From assembly GCF_029227915.1 (NCBI RefSeq), contig NC_079883.1:15750001-15814000 (forward strand): a stretch of DNA of 64,000 nt, read 5' to 3'. The notes beneath the pieces were generated by a model. That model worked only from the letters and a program-made list of their open reading frames with translations, had not been told where the DNA came from and did no database searches. This stretch comes from Hydractinia symbiolongicarpus. Lineage: Eukaryota > Cnidaria > Hydrozoa > Anthoathecata > Hydractiniidae. Positions 24,109-34,667 of the stretch are shown piece by piece (position 1 is the stretch's first letter; each line of letters opens with the position of its first letter). Position numbers and translations under genes: made by a program.

Positions 24109-25093
24109 TTAAGATTTTGATTTCTGATCCATTTGTTCCAAGTTCTTGCCTTGTATATGATAAATCGAAATGAATTTCCTCTGTCGGATCTTAAAGTTCT
24201 TTTATGTTTGAATGTCATTTGTATAGCAAAATATCTCATGCCTATCATGCCGACATAGAACAATAAAACAATGCTATTGGGAAATTCCCATGTGTCGATA
24301 TTGTGTTCATCTGGATTGCTGACTCATTCGGTTGTAACATTTAAGGAATAATATTTACTTATTCTTCAATTCTACAGTGCAAAAAGTTTCTTTCATTGGC
24401 TGAAATACCGTGCAAAAAGCTTTTTTCTTGATTGGTTGAGTAAAGTTCTTGTTTCCTTAAAAAAAGAAAACTTGTCGGGAAATTTTTTACAAAATTTTAT
24501 TCTCAAATAAAACTTAATTTTTATAAAACTAATCTAAATATTGAGAGTTTAGTTAGCTCTTCACTGCTGAGAATGTTCAGTTTATCTGTGGCTTAAGAAA
24601 AATTTATAACAGATTTAAAGTGGTTTGCGTTTATTTAATTTCTTTAAATTCGAACTCCTATAATTCGAAAACTCATTTAAGTCGGATAGATTCTTCTGTC
24701 CTTTCAGAATTTGCACGTAAACCCGTATAAGAAAACTAATTTAATTTGAACTCCCCGAAATCAAATAATCATGTAAACCGAACAGATTCTTTGGTCTAGT
24801 CGAATTTGTGCTCATGTAACTCGAATTTTGCGTTAATTCAAACTTCTAAAATTTGAACGTTTTATCCTTTCGAATTTTAGGAGATGAATTTTAGCAATTT
24901 TTAAATTTAAAGTCGGTAGTTCACATCATACAAACGTATTAAACGGCAACCAAAATGAATCATTGAAAGTAAGGTACAATTTTCTAAAGGGGAAACGAAA
25001 TAAATAATTAAGATGTGGCAAGTCAATTCAAAATTCTGGGTAGTACCCTTGCTTTTTGGAAGAAGAAAAAAAGAAGAAAAAGATATTTAGCAA
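24109..25093. other. AT-rich sequence with pogo-like element noncoding repeats
   Basis: Phrases such as AAATTCGAACTCCTATAATT and CGAAAACTC recur at 24650-24880 and, in similar form, at 25515-25590. They look like the subterminal region of the element that contains 25094-25372. Confidence 0.4.
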
Positions 25094-25372
25094 TTGTCTG
25101 TTGCGAAAAGAGTGAGTGAATATCAAACGGTTGAAACTGTTGATCTCCATATTATCAGCAGCGATGAGGATGACTTTTCTGACGATGATTCTCTATCACC
25201 ACCATCACAAAATAAAATCAACGACGCTATTGAAATTCGGAACAAGTTAACCTTGTTCACAGCTGATTCGGCGCTTGATCCGTTGTTGTTGAAATTGTCG
25301 AACAAAATTAGTAAAAGAAGATTGGAACGAATAAAAAAAAGCCCAATTACTGATTTTTTTGTTAAAAAATAA
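25094..25372 (+). pseudogene. Pogo/Tigger-like transposase C-terminal tail
   Basis: The frame has an acidic stretch, SSDEDDFSDDDSLSPP, then LFTADSALDPLLLKLSNKIS and a basic end, SPITDFFVKK. This matches the tail of pogo-like transposases, which in Drosophila pogo carries a PCNA-binding motif; here ITDFF would be its core, but the usual leading Gln is absent. The upstream catalytic domain is missing. The element's right end is probably the sequence ending ATGAGATAACTGTA near 25600. Confidence 0.5.
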
Positions 25373-25898
25373 TTGTAAAAGTTTTTGTTAAAAAGATATG
25401 TATAAATGATTCTACAAACATCTTGTATCTTTACTTAGCCTCTAAGTCTGTGTAAGATCTTGCGCCGCATAATACAAACACCCCTTAACAATATTTTTTC
25501 AAAAGTTACCCAATAAATCAAACTTCTATAATTCAAAAACTCGTGTAATTCGAACAAATTTTAAACCCTCCTGAATATTCGAATTACATGAGATAACTGT
25601 AAGTAAATTTATTATGAAATAAATCGCACAGTCACATATTATCTTGCAATCACGTTATTCGCTGTTGAAAAAAAATCATCTGCCGAGCATTACAAATACA
25701 ATAGTTTATGCTCAGTTTATATGGTAAAGTAGTTATCCCACTATCTCTCGTATATTTTACTTGGCTTAAATCTCGTAAAATATTTAAAGGAGAACTTGAA
25801 CAACTTAAAAAATATTTTCGCTATTTTTCTTGTTACTGTGCAACAACTACTGCCAACCTTCTCCCTACTACTTATTAACATTCGGATTTTATCTGCAG

Positions 25899-25991
25899 AT
25901 ATCGCATCTTGGATTATCCAGTCAAGATATAGTGGAATGCGCACAATTAACAGAAGTAACGAAAAAGGCCATGGAAGTTACAATGGATTAG
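25899..25991 (+). CDS. COG2: COG2-like host gene, last coding exon
   Basis: After an acceptor (TATCTGCAG) the frame reads ISHLGLSSQDIVECAQLTEV, then TKKAMEVTMD and a TAG stop. It is in phase with the exon ending at 11151. The LGL-x-x-x-DI segment near the C-terminus fits COG2. A possible poly(A) signal AATAAA lies at 26239-26244, about 250 bases downstream. This exon fixes the + orientation and the 3' end of the gene. Confidence 0.6.
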   Translation: MSHLGLSSQDIVECAQLTEVTKKAMEVTMD

Positions 25992-27636
25992 AATTCTAAC
26001 ACTTAAAATTTTTTTCAAAATATCTTTTTTGAGGATAATTTAAATTATACTTGGTATATGATACGGTTATATTCGTGATATGTTTAAAGCATTGGACAAG
26101 ACTTACACGTAACGATATTTATGACAAATATTGCTTTTTACGATTACGATTATTTTTCAACATTTAATTCGTAAGAATATTGACGAAAGAATAATGTTAT
26201 GTTAATTTTTAAATATTCTTCCTGGTAACACAAGAAAGAATAAAATACATTGAACGTTATGCTCAATCTTTCAACACACTTTCGAACTTAGTTGAAGCAA
26301 TGTAATTGCGTGAAATCATCGTTGAATATTAAATATTCTTGCTGGGTGAATTAATTTTAAAAAGAATTAATTCATCTCGATAAGAATGTTCAGGCAATAA
26401 GTACATTTTATTTATTAAACACTATTTTATTTTTGTGGTGGATTAGAAAATGTAACTTACTTAAGGAAAGAAATGATGGGCGATGTAAATTTTGTCTGTA
26501 GTTCGTTATTGGATCATCCTTTAAAAAAGGAGTCTAATAGCCTGGGTTCCTTATTCATTATTTCAAGGTTTAAAGGTTCCCTTTCCCTCAAAAAAACTTT
26601 TTCTTTATCGTGTATAATGTTTACCTATTACAGAATTCACTAATTATTTTGTAAAATTCGTTAATATAACTTGAAGTATTGCATTACTTTATGGGCTATT
26701 TTTTAATTGGTCAACACCTAGACAAAAAATTAGAAATACGAAATAAGAGTTTTGATTGCCTTTTTAGCACTCTTTAATCATATGTACAACAGAAAAAATC
26801 AAATTCAAAACATTAATTTCGAAAAAAGGAGTAAAATTTGCATTATTTCACCTCAAAGTATACTTTCTAATCTGTTGGACGCACGTGAACAATTTGTTAA
26901 ATACCCTTTTGTTTCTCTCGCTAAACAGATATTTTTTTATTTATGTGCCAATGCGATGGATACCTTTCAAGCAATAACAAAATTTTGAGACTAGAGATAT
27001 TTTCCACTATTTTGGGGGCATTAGGGTAATAAATTGTGCGTCCAGCAGATTATACTGGTCCTTAAAAGTAGATCCATGTTTTTGCAAATGAAAACGCCTT
27101 GCTATAACTTATTTAACCTATCAATCCTAGTCGTAGTTAATTCAGAAAACTAAACTTTGAATGGTTCTTTTAATTCATTTAGGTTCCAGTCAAATAAAAC
27201 TCAAGTGTCCGTCCGACAGATTTTTACCGGTTTTTATGTGGTTGATGAAGCTTATTTCTCTGCAACTGTGCATTTTTTCTTTATGAAAATCAAGGTCCTT
27301 TAATTTAGAAAATGTTGGTCCTGGTCTTAAAGGATAGTTTTAAACTAAGTCAATATTTTGCCTTGAAATAGAAACAAAGCCTTATTTATTCAAATCGAAT
27401 GAGACGTTCGATTAAGAAAATCGAATATTAAAAAAAACAATGATAGAATGATCGATGAACGAGATTGTTTTTGGAATGCATTATTTATACGTGGTCGGGT
27501 CGCATAAAAAGCATAATTAAAGGTATGTTTTATATTCTTTTGTTTTTGTTGGATATTTTAGTTATGAGATTTTTTTTATAATTATTTTATAATTTATGAC
27601 ATTTTAAAGTCACGTAACATTTTGTGATGTCTAGAC
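25992..27636. other. 3' untranslated region and AT-rich intergenic sequence
   Basis: Holds the possible AATAAA at 26239 and otherwise AT-rich sequence; no further gene seen. Confidence 0.4.
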
Positions 27637-28169
27637 ATGACTCGGCCAAATAAGACATCCGCTTCAAAAAATAAGGATTACTGTAAACGCTACCGTGAAA
27701 GAAATGTAGAAAAAATTAAAGAAAACGGCCGTTTACGAAAAAAACATTCTCGCGCTTTAAAGAAAATGGAAGGTGGTATTGCATACCTAGAAGCGAAGCG
27801 AAAAAATCGGGAGAGGATGAGAAATGCAAGAAAACAGAAAAAAGAAAATGAAGCCTCAGTACTAATTACTTCGCCCGTCCCTTTACCCCAAGTGCCATCG
27901 TCATCGTTTTCATCAAAACAAAGAAGAGCGCGATCAATTAAACGAGCGGAAGAAGGCTTACCAGGAAGTCCGCGTAAACGCCTTGAAATCATTGGCAGTC
28001 TTGCGCAAAAATATAAAGTTCTACTCGCTCGCCCCTCTAATAGAGGAAGACAATTTCGTGCGTTGGACGAAGACCAAACTGCTTGGCTTATGGACTTTCT
28101 AGATCGTCCAGATATTACCTGACAAATCCGGGGACAAAGGAAAGTGTGTACATTGGCAAGATTAACGGT

Positions 28170-28613
28170 TGGATTAGATTAACGGTTAATTGGGATGAGA
28201 AGAAAATCATTGACAGAGAATCCAGCTAGGAACAACGGCTAGGAAGATTAAAGAAACCATCAACAGTGTAGCACGTAACAAACACATAAACAGCATCTCG
28301 TATCAACTTCCTGAGATTTGGTTACCAGCCCTACAGAAGAAGTAGTTACCTACATCTAGGTCCGAAAATGTTAATTACCGTAATTAACTGTAATTATCAG
28401 CTCGTCTCTAATTGGTTAATTTCTATGAATTTCGATCCTCTGCAATTATATAAATACATGCTCAACATCAATTTTACTTTGCCCGATGATGGGAGAAGGA
28501 TCTCCCGAAACGTCGCCTGCTAAACTATCATGTTCAAGAAATGATAAACTTTCCACAGTAATATGAATACTGAACAGACAAGCCGAAATAATATCTTCAA
28601 TAAGATTAACGGT
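28170..28613. mobile_element. Retroelement-like insertion with 12-bp target duplication
   Basis: AAGATTAACGGT occurs at 28158-28169 and again at 28602-28613. The coding similarity of the host transposon gene stops at the first copy and resumes after the second. The 432-bp insert has a phrase GGATCTCCCGAAACGTCGCC near 28498-28517 that resembles 3' regions of LINE or Penelope-like elements. Its class is an inference. Confidence 0.55.
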
Positions 28614-28731
28614 GTCTCGCAATTCTTGTAAAAGCAACACCTTCTTTGGACTTTGAAAGACCTTCTTGATATTATCAATGGCAGCGATGTATCTGGTATT
28701 GGTGTAAATGATAATTCCTTCGCTGAAAAGT

Positions 28732-29000
28732 TCGACGAAAAGCTTTCTTTTTCCCAACTGTATTCGTTTTTAAAGGCAAAAAACAGTTTTTTTGGAACAA
28801 GAATATTCCGGAAGTATCGTGTTTGTGCGAAGTTTGTGAGAATGCCTGCTTGTTCGCAAGACGAAAGCTTTCGACGAAAAGCTTTCTTTTTCCCAACTGT
28901 ATTCGTTTTTAAAGGCAAAAAACAGTTTTTTTGGAACAAGAATATTCCGGAAGTATCGTGTTTGTGCGAAGTTTGTGAGAATGCCTGCTTGTTCGCAAGA
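28732..29000. repeat. 130-bp tandem duplication inside a transposon gene
   Basis: 28732-28861 is repeated at 28871-29000 with a 9-base spacer (offset 139). The offset is not a multiple of three. The first copy starts in the ancestral frame and leaves it in an A-run; the second copy ends in it, so the duplication joins one long open frame. Confidence 0.9.
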
Positions 29001-30012
29001 GGAATAAATAAACAACTTAAGCTGAGTTTGCCAACGAATCCACATAGTTTGGTTGAAGAGAATTCTTGTAGTTCGTGTGAATCGTGTATGACTGGAGGCT
29101 GTGACGAATACCAATTGCCCCCTTGTTGGAATAACTTTCAAGAAGAAGGATCTTCGTCAAATGATGACTCTTTAAGTAATGATTCTTCCTCTGATGAGAC
29201 CAAGGCTACCATCTCATTGAGGCGAGATAAAGCTTGGGAGACGTGGTGTGATACCATAAAGGAATTAAAATGTCACATATACCGCAAAAGAAGGCAAGTT
29301 GAGTACTACAATCATTTGAAAGCGTCGATGACAAAACATGAATGCTTAATTCATGTGGACTATAGTGAATCGTACTCAAACAAACAGCAAGGAGAGATTC
29401 AAAGCGCATACTTTGGCCATTCTAATTTTTCAATATTTATAGCTTGCGGGTACTTCCGAACAGATGAAGGTAACGATCTCACAGAAATACCAATCACTAT
29501 CGTTAGCGAAGCCAATGACCAGTCACGAATCGCTGCCAATACATGTATTTCTAAAGCTATCGAGTCTGTCGAAGGACCAAATGCCTATCGCAAATAAGTG
29601 AAAGCGAGTTATTATTTGGAGCGACGGCTGTGCAGCTCAATTTCGGTCGCGTTTTACTTTTAGCCTCGTCGATTCGTGCCCTCCTAAATCTATTGAATAG
29701 AATTCCAACGAAGCCCACCATGCCAAAGGGTGGACGGAATTGGGGGTACGATAAAAAACCAAGTGCACCAAAACGTCAAGTCAGGTAAAATTATTCTTTA
29801 TTCTCAAAAGAATTCTGTGATGCTGCTCGGTCAATTGTGCCTTCAATAACAACAATTTATTTACTTGAAGCAGAAATACCTGAAGAGCGTCAACGTGAAT
29901 CACCGCCCATCCCTGGTACGCTCCAAGTGCATCAGGTAATTAGGAGAAAAAATGATCAAGGGGTTGTATATCTAGAATTTTTTAAACTGTCCCTTGATGA
30001 AAAACCGTTTTA

Positions 30013-30248
30013 TCTATATAATAATACGCCAGTTCCGTGTCTCTGTGATAGGCAAAGTGGATGTCTTCATTTTCTTTTGATATTGCCGAAAAATGCATGT
30101 CTAATATGGTAAATATTCAGACATAACGGCGCGACGTCAATAACACCACTTTAACGTCAATATCCTATATTAAATTAATGAAGCCATTACAGTGCACCTA
30201 AAACTTTGAGGCTAAATAACTTGGAAACGAGTTGGTGACGTCAATGAT
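30013..30248 (+). mobile_element. Helitron 5' fragment
   Basis: It starts TCTATATAATAATACGCC and follows elements E/F to GACGTCAATGAT, where similarity ends. The 3' hairpin is missing. It interrupts the transposon-type gene and abuts the left edge of the outer Polinton. Confidence 0.75.
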
Positions 30249-30260
30249 AGTGGTAAATTA

Positions 30261-30945
30261 ATGTATATTCCACTACCCCTCGAATATAAGACCAAAAATA
30301 CTAAACTTTGCCCTGCCTGCCGGAGGTCTTTGGTGAACAATCGTGGCGGTGTATTGATTTGCTCCGCATGTGCCGCGCTATACCCCGAGATTCACGATCG
30401 AAAGTGGAGCAACTATTAGTAAATGGACCGGTAAAATTTGTGTTGGTCATTAAGGGCAAATATGGATGCATGGAGGGTACCGAGAAATGTTCGAGATGTA
30501 AGGACTGCAGAGGTGGAAGCATCTGCGACGAGCATGGTAGGCGAAGATCAGAGTGCAAAGACTATGGGGAAGAGGTATTTGCGAACATGGTAGGCGAAGA
30601 TCCACCTGTTCAATTCACGATCCTGCCGGACATCTCGCCCATGTTGTACGCAGCAGAACACACAAAGCTCTGAAGGGAAACAAGAAGCTCAGTTCTCAGG
30701 ACTATATTGGGTGCGACATTGCTATGCTGCGGACCCATATTGAAGCTCAGTTTGTTAGTTTGTTAAGGGTATGACCTGGGATAATTATGGAGAGTGGCAC
30801 ATTGATCACAAAATCCCGCTACGGTATCGAGGAAATGATGGTGCCCCATCACTTGGCGAGATTGGTAGGAGATTGCACTACATCAATACCCAACCTATGT
30901 GGGCAAGTGAGAAAATAGCCAAGGGTAATCGATATATTACAGAAT
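30261..30945 (+). pseudogene. Outer Polinton: zinc-cluster plus HNH-like nuclease gene, broken
   Basis: The first frame has LCPACRRSLVNNRGGVLICS, a CxxC...CxxC pair, and ends in a TAG. Next come pieces of a Cys/His repeat, CKDCRGGSICDEHGRRRSEC, related to the 18-residue repeats of the inner element. Then comes HVVRSRTHKALKGNK. The last frame reads MTWDNYGEWHIDHKIPLRYR and INTQPMWASEKIAKGNRYI, typical of an HNH-type nuclease end (D-H-K-I-P, then N-x-Q). There are at least three frame changes. It precedes the ATPase with only a short gap. Confidence 0.6.
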
Positions 30946-30960
30946 AGGCGTGGCCTGATA

Positions 30961-31572
30961 ATGAAATCTCTCGGCAAGAATAAAATGTTAAACATTGTGG
31001 GGGACCCCCACCCAGCAATTTTCATGGGACCCACAAGTTGTGGAAAAACGCAACGTGTCCTGGACCTGCTCGAGAATGAGTATAAGCACAAAATTGTGAT
31101 ACTATGCCCTACCCTGAAATGGAATAAGACATACCTTGAGAAGGCCTCACTTTGGAAAGACCCCTATGCATTTCTGATAGACCCTGGAAATGAGCTGTTC
31201 TAAGGGATATCGAAACTGTCCTCATTGTTGGCAGGAGAGGACACGTTGTTTGTGATTGACGACGCCATAGCCTATAAATTTCTCAATAAGCGTCGACAAA
31301 GACTACTTGAACTTGCTATTTCAGGTAGGCATCGGAAGCACAGTTTGTGGCTATTAACCCAATTGTATACTGCCCTCCCAAAGAATCTGAGGAGACAGAA
31401 AAAATCCCTATTTTTGTGGTACTCTAATGAACGCAGTGACATGAAGATGATAGACGAGGAAACCAACTTGATGTCCGATTAAGATGATATCAAAGCTGAG
31501 CCTAAAAGATCCAAGCATGCATAGTTATATGTGAGATTGGAACATCCTAGGACTTGGAGGGTTCTCGAATGA
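30961..31572 (+). pseudogene. Outer Polinton: genome-packaging ATPase, broken
   Basis: A single frame interrupted by three stops (31201, 31480 and near 31522). It carries Walker A GPTSCGKT, Walker B LFVIDDA and the LLTQLYTALPKNLRRQ motif, and aligns along its whole length with the intact ATPase at 41924-42571. FtsK/HerA-type packaging ATPases pump the genome into the capsid in Polintons and related viruses. The stops leave no functional product. Confidence 0.85.
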
Positions 31573-31613
31573 CCACATTGAAATCTTCCGGCCTGCGTCG
31601 ATATATTAGAAAG

Positions 31614-32377
31614 ATGTCGTTGCAAGTTAAGTTCAACGAAGAGGCCATCGAAACCCTGTCCGGCAATCAAAATCAACCTATGTTCAAACGTGCCGATATT
31701 GGAAGTTTTTTAGGTATTGCCCACATAGCGCGCAGTTTTCAATATTTAGCCGGGGAAACTATAACAAGGCAAGAAATTGTGGGTCTGAAGGTCCAGGGTG
31801 CCACCGTGATCCGTGAAGAGGGAAAAATCCACATGATGTATTTGTCACATTGGATCAATCATTGGAAATCATCCGTCGTTCCCGAAAACCAAAGGCTGTG
31901 GGGCTAATCAAATGCCTAGCCCGGGCAGGTGTGAAAAAACTACCAGACAAACTTGGGAAGCAGCGTCAAGCCCTTGAGGAGATGGATAATGCCCTGGCCT
32001 TTCTCAATGATGAAATTGAGGATAGGGATAGCCAGGTGTTGGGGGATGAAATTGAGGAGCTACAGCAACGTGCCGTGCCCCACCTCAAAGATCCTGGAAA
32101 GGATAATAGTATGGTGATTATCCAGAAGAATAACGACGATCCTTTCCAATACCTTGCCATTTGCGGTCAACAGGGGTATATAGCTCAAAAAATACGGAAT
32201 AAGCTTGGTGACTACCTCAAGGGTGAGATTGTGGTACTAGCAGAGACACCAAATGCTATCGTCCATTACAATTGGCTTCGGGAACGTGGATGTATAGAGG
32301 TAAACACGGAGAGGGTCAGATATTTTAGGCTCGGTGAACACTATACGCACGAACGCCTCTTGAAGCTTGCGGAATGA
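31614..32377 (+). pseudogene. Outer Polinton: BRO-family gene with an MSV199-like N-terminus
   Basis: The N-terminal part has MFKRADIGSFLGIAHIARSF, similar to the MSV199/KilA-type DNA-binding domains of large DNA viruses. After a frameshift near 31830 the protein continues LEIIRRSRKPKAVGLIKCLA, a short coiled coil, and a C-terminal domain (NNDDPFQYLAICGQQGYIA to LRERGCIEVN) that is nearly the same as in the inner gene at 42980-43798 and resembles the baculovirus BRO C-terminal domain (DUF3627). So the C-terminus is shared and the N-terminus differs. The function is probably DNA binding; this is inferred. Confidence 0.65.
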
Positions 32378-32391
32378 CTTGAACGGGCACT

Positions 32392-32423
32392 AATTTTTAC
32401 TTCTCTTGTGGGTAGTAAAAACT
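32392..32423. terminator. Hairpin between convergent BRO and integrase genes (outer)
   Basis: AATTTTTACT at 32392-32401 pairs with AGTAAAAACT at 32414-32423 with one mismatch. It sits 15 bases after the BRO-like stop, where the inner element has a different hairpin at 43803-43857. Confidence 0.55.
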
Positions 32424-32439
32424 ATCCTCACGTCATATA

Positions 32440-32527
32440 TTGGTTTCAAACCAACCCCCAAATGAAGGCTAAAATTGGCATGATACCTTCAATGTTCCAG
32501 GTCCGGGGGCATCCCGGGGACGCCCCC
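32440..32527. repeat. Two further inverted repeats before the integrase end (outer)
   Basis: TTGGTTTCAAACCAA at 32440-32454 is an inverted repeat. A GC-rich stem, GGGGGC...GCCCCC, lies at 32505-32527. Their role is unknown; the GC-rich one resembles a small inserted palindromic repeat. Confidence 0.6.
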
Positions 32528-32550
32528 ACGATCAGCCAACTGTAGCGGGT

Positions 32551-33267
32551 CTACCACTCTTTAACATGTTCCGAAAGTACCCGAACATCCTCCAGGATCA
32601 GCATGAGTTCTTCCAAAACGAATCTCCTTTCAGGACCATCCTTCAAATAGTGTATAACACGGCCACCCGCTACTATACGGTACAGCCTATACATTTTACT
32701 ACTCCATAAAGCATCAGTGGCGCGTCTTTTCGAGTCCCCATGCTCCTCTCCGGGCTGCAGGAGGTATAAGTACAACACATCCTCAGGTAGGGATTTCTCT
32801 TCGGGATATTGCTGACGTTTTGCGAGCGGTACTTCCTCAAGCTTTATCGCCTTATTAGGCTTCGTATCGATCATGGCAGTCTTGGTATTGTTGAGATTTT
32901 TGACAATAGCATATAGATTTTTCACCCATATACTGCTGGTCTCGCCAGAGACTAGCTCTTGTGCATCCTGAGGCTTAAAGAGCCTTTCTGCAAGTACCTT
33001 GTTGTAGGACTCTACAACGCCTTTTTGGTTCGCAACTACCTAGCTACTTTGTAACGTTAAACCACGTCAATACCTGTCAGGATATACTTGTACGTATTGC
33101 CACACAACCGATCATGGGGCATGTACAGTAGATCAAACTGATGCATTTCATTGGACCTCGTAACGGTAAAATGGGGGTAGTCAATACGCTTCGAACATCG
33201 AATATGCCGTAGCCAGAGCAGCTACCTGGATAGCCAATGAGTGGCCTTCTTTTGGATAGGCCAGCTT
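32551..33267 (-). pseudogene. Outer Polinton: integrase, C-terminal part, cut by the inner element
   Basis: The minus strand reads, in pieces, the zinc/N-terminal region from HWLSR, the first Asp region MHQFDLLYMPHDR and ILTGIDV. After a deletion it runs from YNKVLAERLF to the end VLSEHVKEW. The segment with the second Asp and the catalytic Glu is deleted. Stops lie after WLSR, GIDVV and near LRTKKA, and there is a one-base frameshift close to the insertion point. The N-terminal part continues at 52932-53054 on the other side of the inner element. Confidence 0.85.
33263..33267. repeat. Target-site duplication of the inner Polinton, left copy
   Basis: AGCTT lies directly before the left inverted repeat and again at 52932-52936 after the right one. 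Polintons usually duplicate 6 bp; here only 5 match. Removing one copy and the element restores a gap-free codon alignment with the inner integrase across the site. Confidence 0.6.
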
Positions 33268-33517
33268 AGCTAGAGTAGTACACCCTTATAAACAGGTTTT
33301 CGGTTTTCGACGGTCAAACCCTCATTAAAAAACGCTGCTTTTAGACCCCCTAAAAAATCTGTGACGTCACAGATTTCATCATTCCTCAAATGAGTAAACA
33401 AGTCACGTGACATCATGACGGCACTCGACAAAACTGCTGACATCAACAAACGCGCAAATCTGTTTGATTAGAAAGGGAAATTCCCTACTCAAATTGCGAC
33501 CGCTGTTAGTTGAAGTC
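33268..33517 (+). repeat. Left terminal inverted repeat of the inner Polinton
   Basis: It matches the reverse complement of 52682-52931 with six mismatches that I could count, five of them transitions. It contains a 22-bp perfect palindrome at 33355-33376 centred on TGACGTCA, and GTCACGTGAC at 33402-33411. Confidence 0.9.
33355..33376. promoter_or_regulatory. CRE-type palindrome in the inverted repeat
   Basis: A perfect palindrome with core GTGACGTCAC. TGACGTCA is the binding site of CREB/ATF factors in animals. It is mirrored at 52823-52844. The nearby GTCACGTGAC contains the E-box CACGTG, and TGAGTAA lies between them. Use as a host-factor promoter is inferred. Confidence 0.45.
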
Positions 33518-33542
33518 AAAAATCTGTATATAATAAAGAGAA

Positions 33543-34667
33543 ATGAGTTGGTTCAAGAATGCAATTAGTAAATTATATACCGCTGTCTCAGCGCCAGTAG
33601 CAGCAACTCGCGATGCTCTTGCGGATCGACTACAGAGCGTGCGAGACACTGTCAGGCACTATTATAACAAGGCGAGGGAGCAAATTGCTGGAAGGACGAC
33701 GCTGCACGATGAAATCGAAGCCGAGGCGCAAGAGGACTTTTACGATGCTGGAGACATACAAAACGAATACAGTGGAGTCGAAGACATCAAGCACATGTTC
33801 TCACAAGAGAAAAACCGATCCGAAGGCGTCGAAGACATTCAGCATATTTTTAATGAAAATGACACACAGATGTTGGAAGACGGAAATCGCGTCAAGACAT
33901 GGCGGTTCAACAAGAACCTTAATCAGCCACTGGCGGAGGCCATCATGCAAAAAATTACACCCTACATAGACATGAGAGTCAAGGTAGTCTACAGTTTTGC
34001 TTGCACCATCTACGAAGCAGGAGGTGGCACGGCTCCGTATCACAAAACCAAGGAAAGCGAAGGATCGCTTACGAGCCTAGCTGACATCGAAGCCTTTATC
34101 GAAAAATGTGAAATGCAGCGATTAGATCTTGAAGATAACGAATTTTGGGGGAAGGCGTACTTGCCACCAGAAAGAACAATCGAGACCCCAGGATCGTACG
34201 AAGGGAAAATAGTCTTCAAGCATGTGCAGATCAAGATCATCTCCACAAGGGAGCCCCTGTTAGGCTGTGGACCTTTTCCAGACTGGTTGCGAAAAAAGAG
34301 CTGCATCTACGCTGTGGATGGTAAAGAAGAGCGAACGGACAACCTATGTGTCTGGCGATGCCTAGCCGGGGTAGAACGTGGAACAGAGTACCTTACAAGG
34401 CCAGCCCTCAAACTAGCACGCGAGTACTACGAGAAACCCAAACTGAAGCGTGAGGACGTGCGTCCTACAAAGCTCGTTGACTTCGAGGGCATAGCGAAGC
34501 GTTTCAAGATCAATATCAGAGTCTTTGAACCCAAGAACAACTCTGAGAAAGCGCCATGGAGACTCGTGTACGGTCAGAATCAATACAAAAAAGATTTAGA
34601 CACAATCAATCTTGGTATGCTGGATGGACACTGTTTCTACATCAAGGATTTAGACGTACTGGCATGA
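33543..34667 (+). pseudogene. Inner Polinton: N-terminal part of the DNA polymerase open frame
   Basis: 374 codons ending in a TGA at 34665, after which the same frame continues into the polymerase. The N-terminal 90 residues are helical and charged. A C-terminal segment, RTDNLCVWRCLAGVERGTEY, and GMLDGHCFYIKDLDVLA resemble the region before the zinc finger in Polinton polymerases, which often resembles an OTU-like peptidase. The start is chosen because TATAATAAAGAGAAATG follows the inverted repeat directly. Whether this is a separate protein or one polymerase frame with a nonsense mutation is uncertain; I favour the latter. Confidence 0.65.

Larger units (their letters stand above)
27637..30012 (+). 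pseudogene. Transposon-type gene, family not named, broken
   Basis: The first part (27637-28122) is a very basic 161-residue N-terminal region ending FLDRPDIT. After a stop and frame change, VYIGKING follows, then an insertion, then LLWTLKDLLDIINGSDVSGI and a Cys-rich segment with ENSCSSCESC (about 28653-29597). A later frame has IWSDGCAAQFRSRFTF (about 29617-29665) and NEAHHAKG (about 29710). A D-G-C-x-x-Q-F motif followed by H-H-x-K-G is what I recall from a family of long animal transposon or domesticated transposase proteins, so a nuclease role is an inference. At least four frame breaks, a 130-bp tandem duplication and a nested insertion show that it is dead. It ends where a Helitron fragment begins. 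Confidence 0.6.

Noticed and set aside
28520-29141. Minus-strand open frames over the duplicated block
   Set aside because: They are shadows of the + strand transposon gene and are doubled by the 130-bp duplication.
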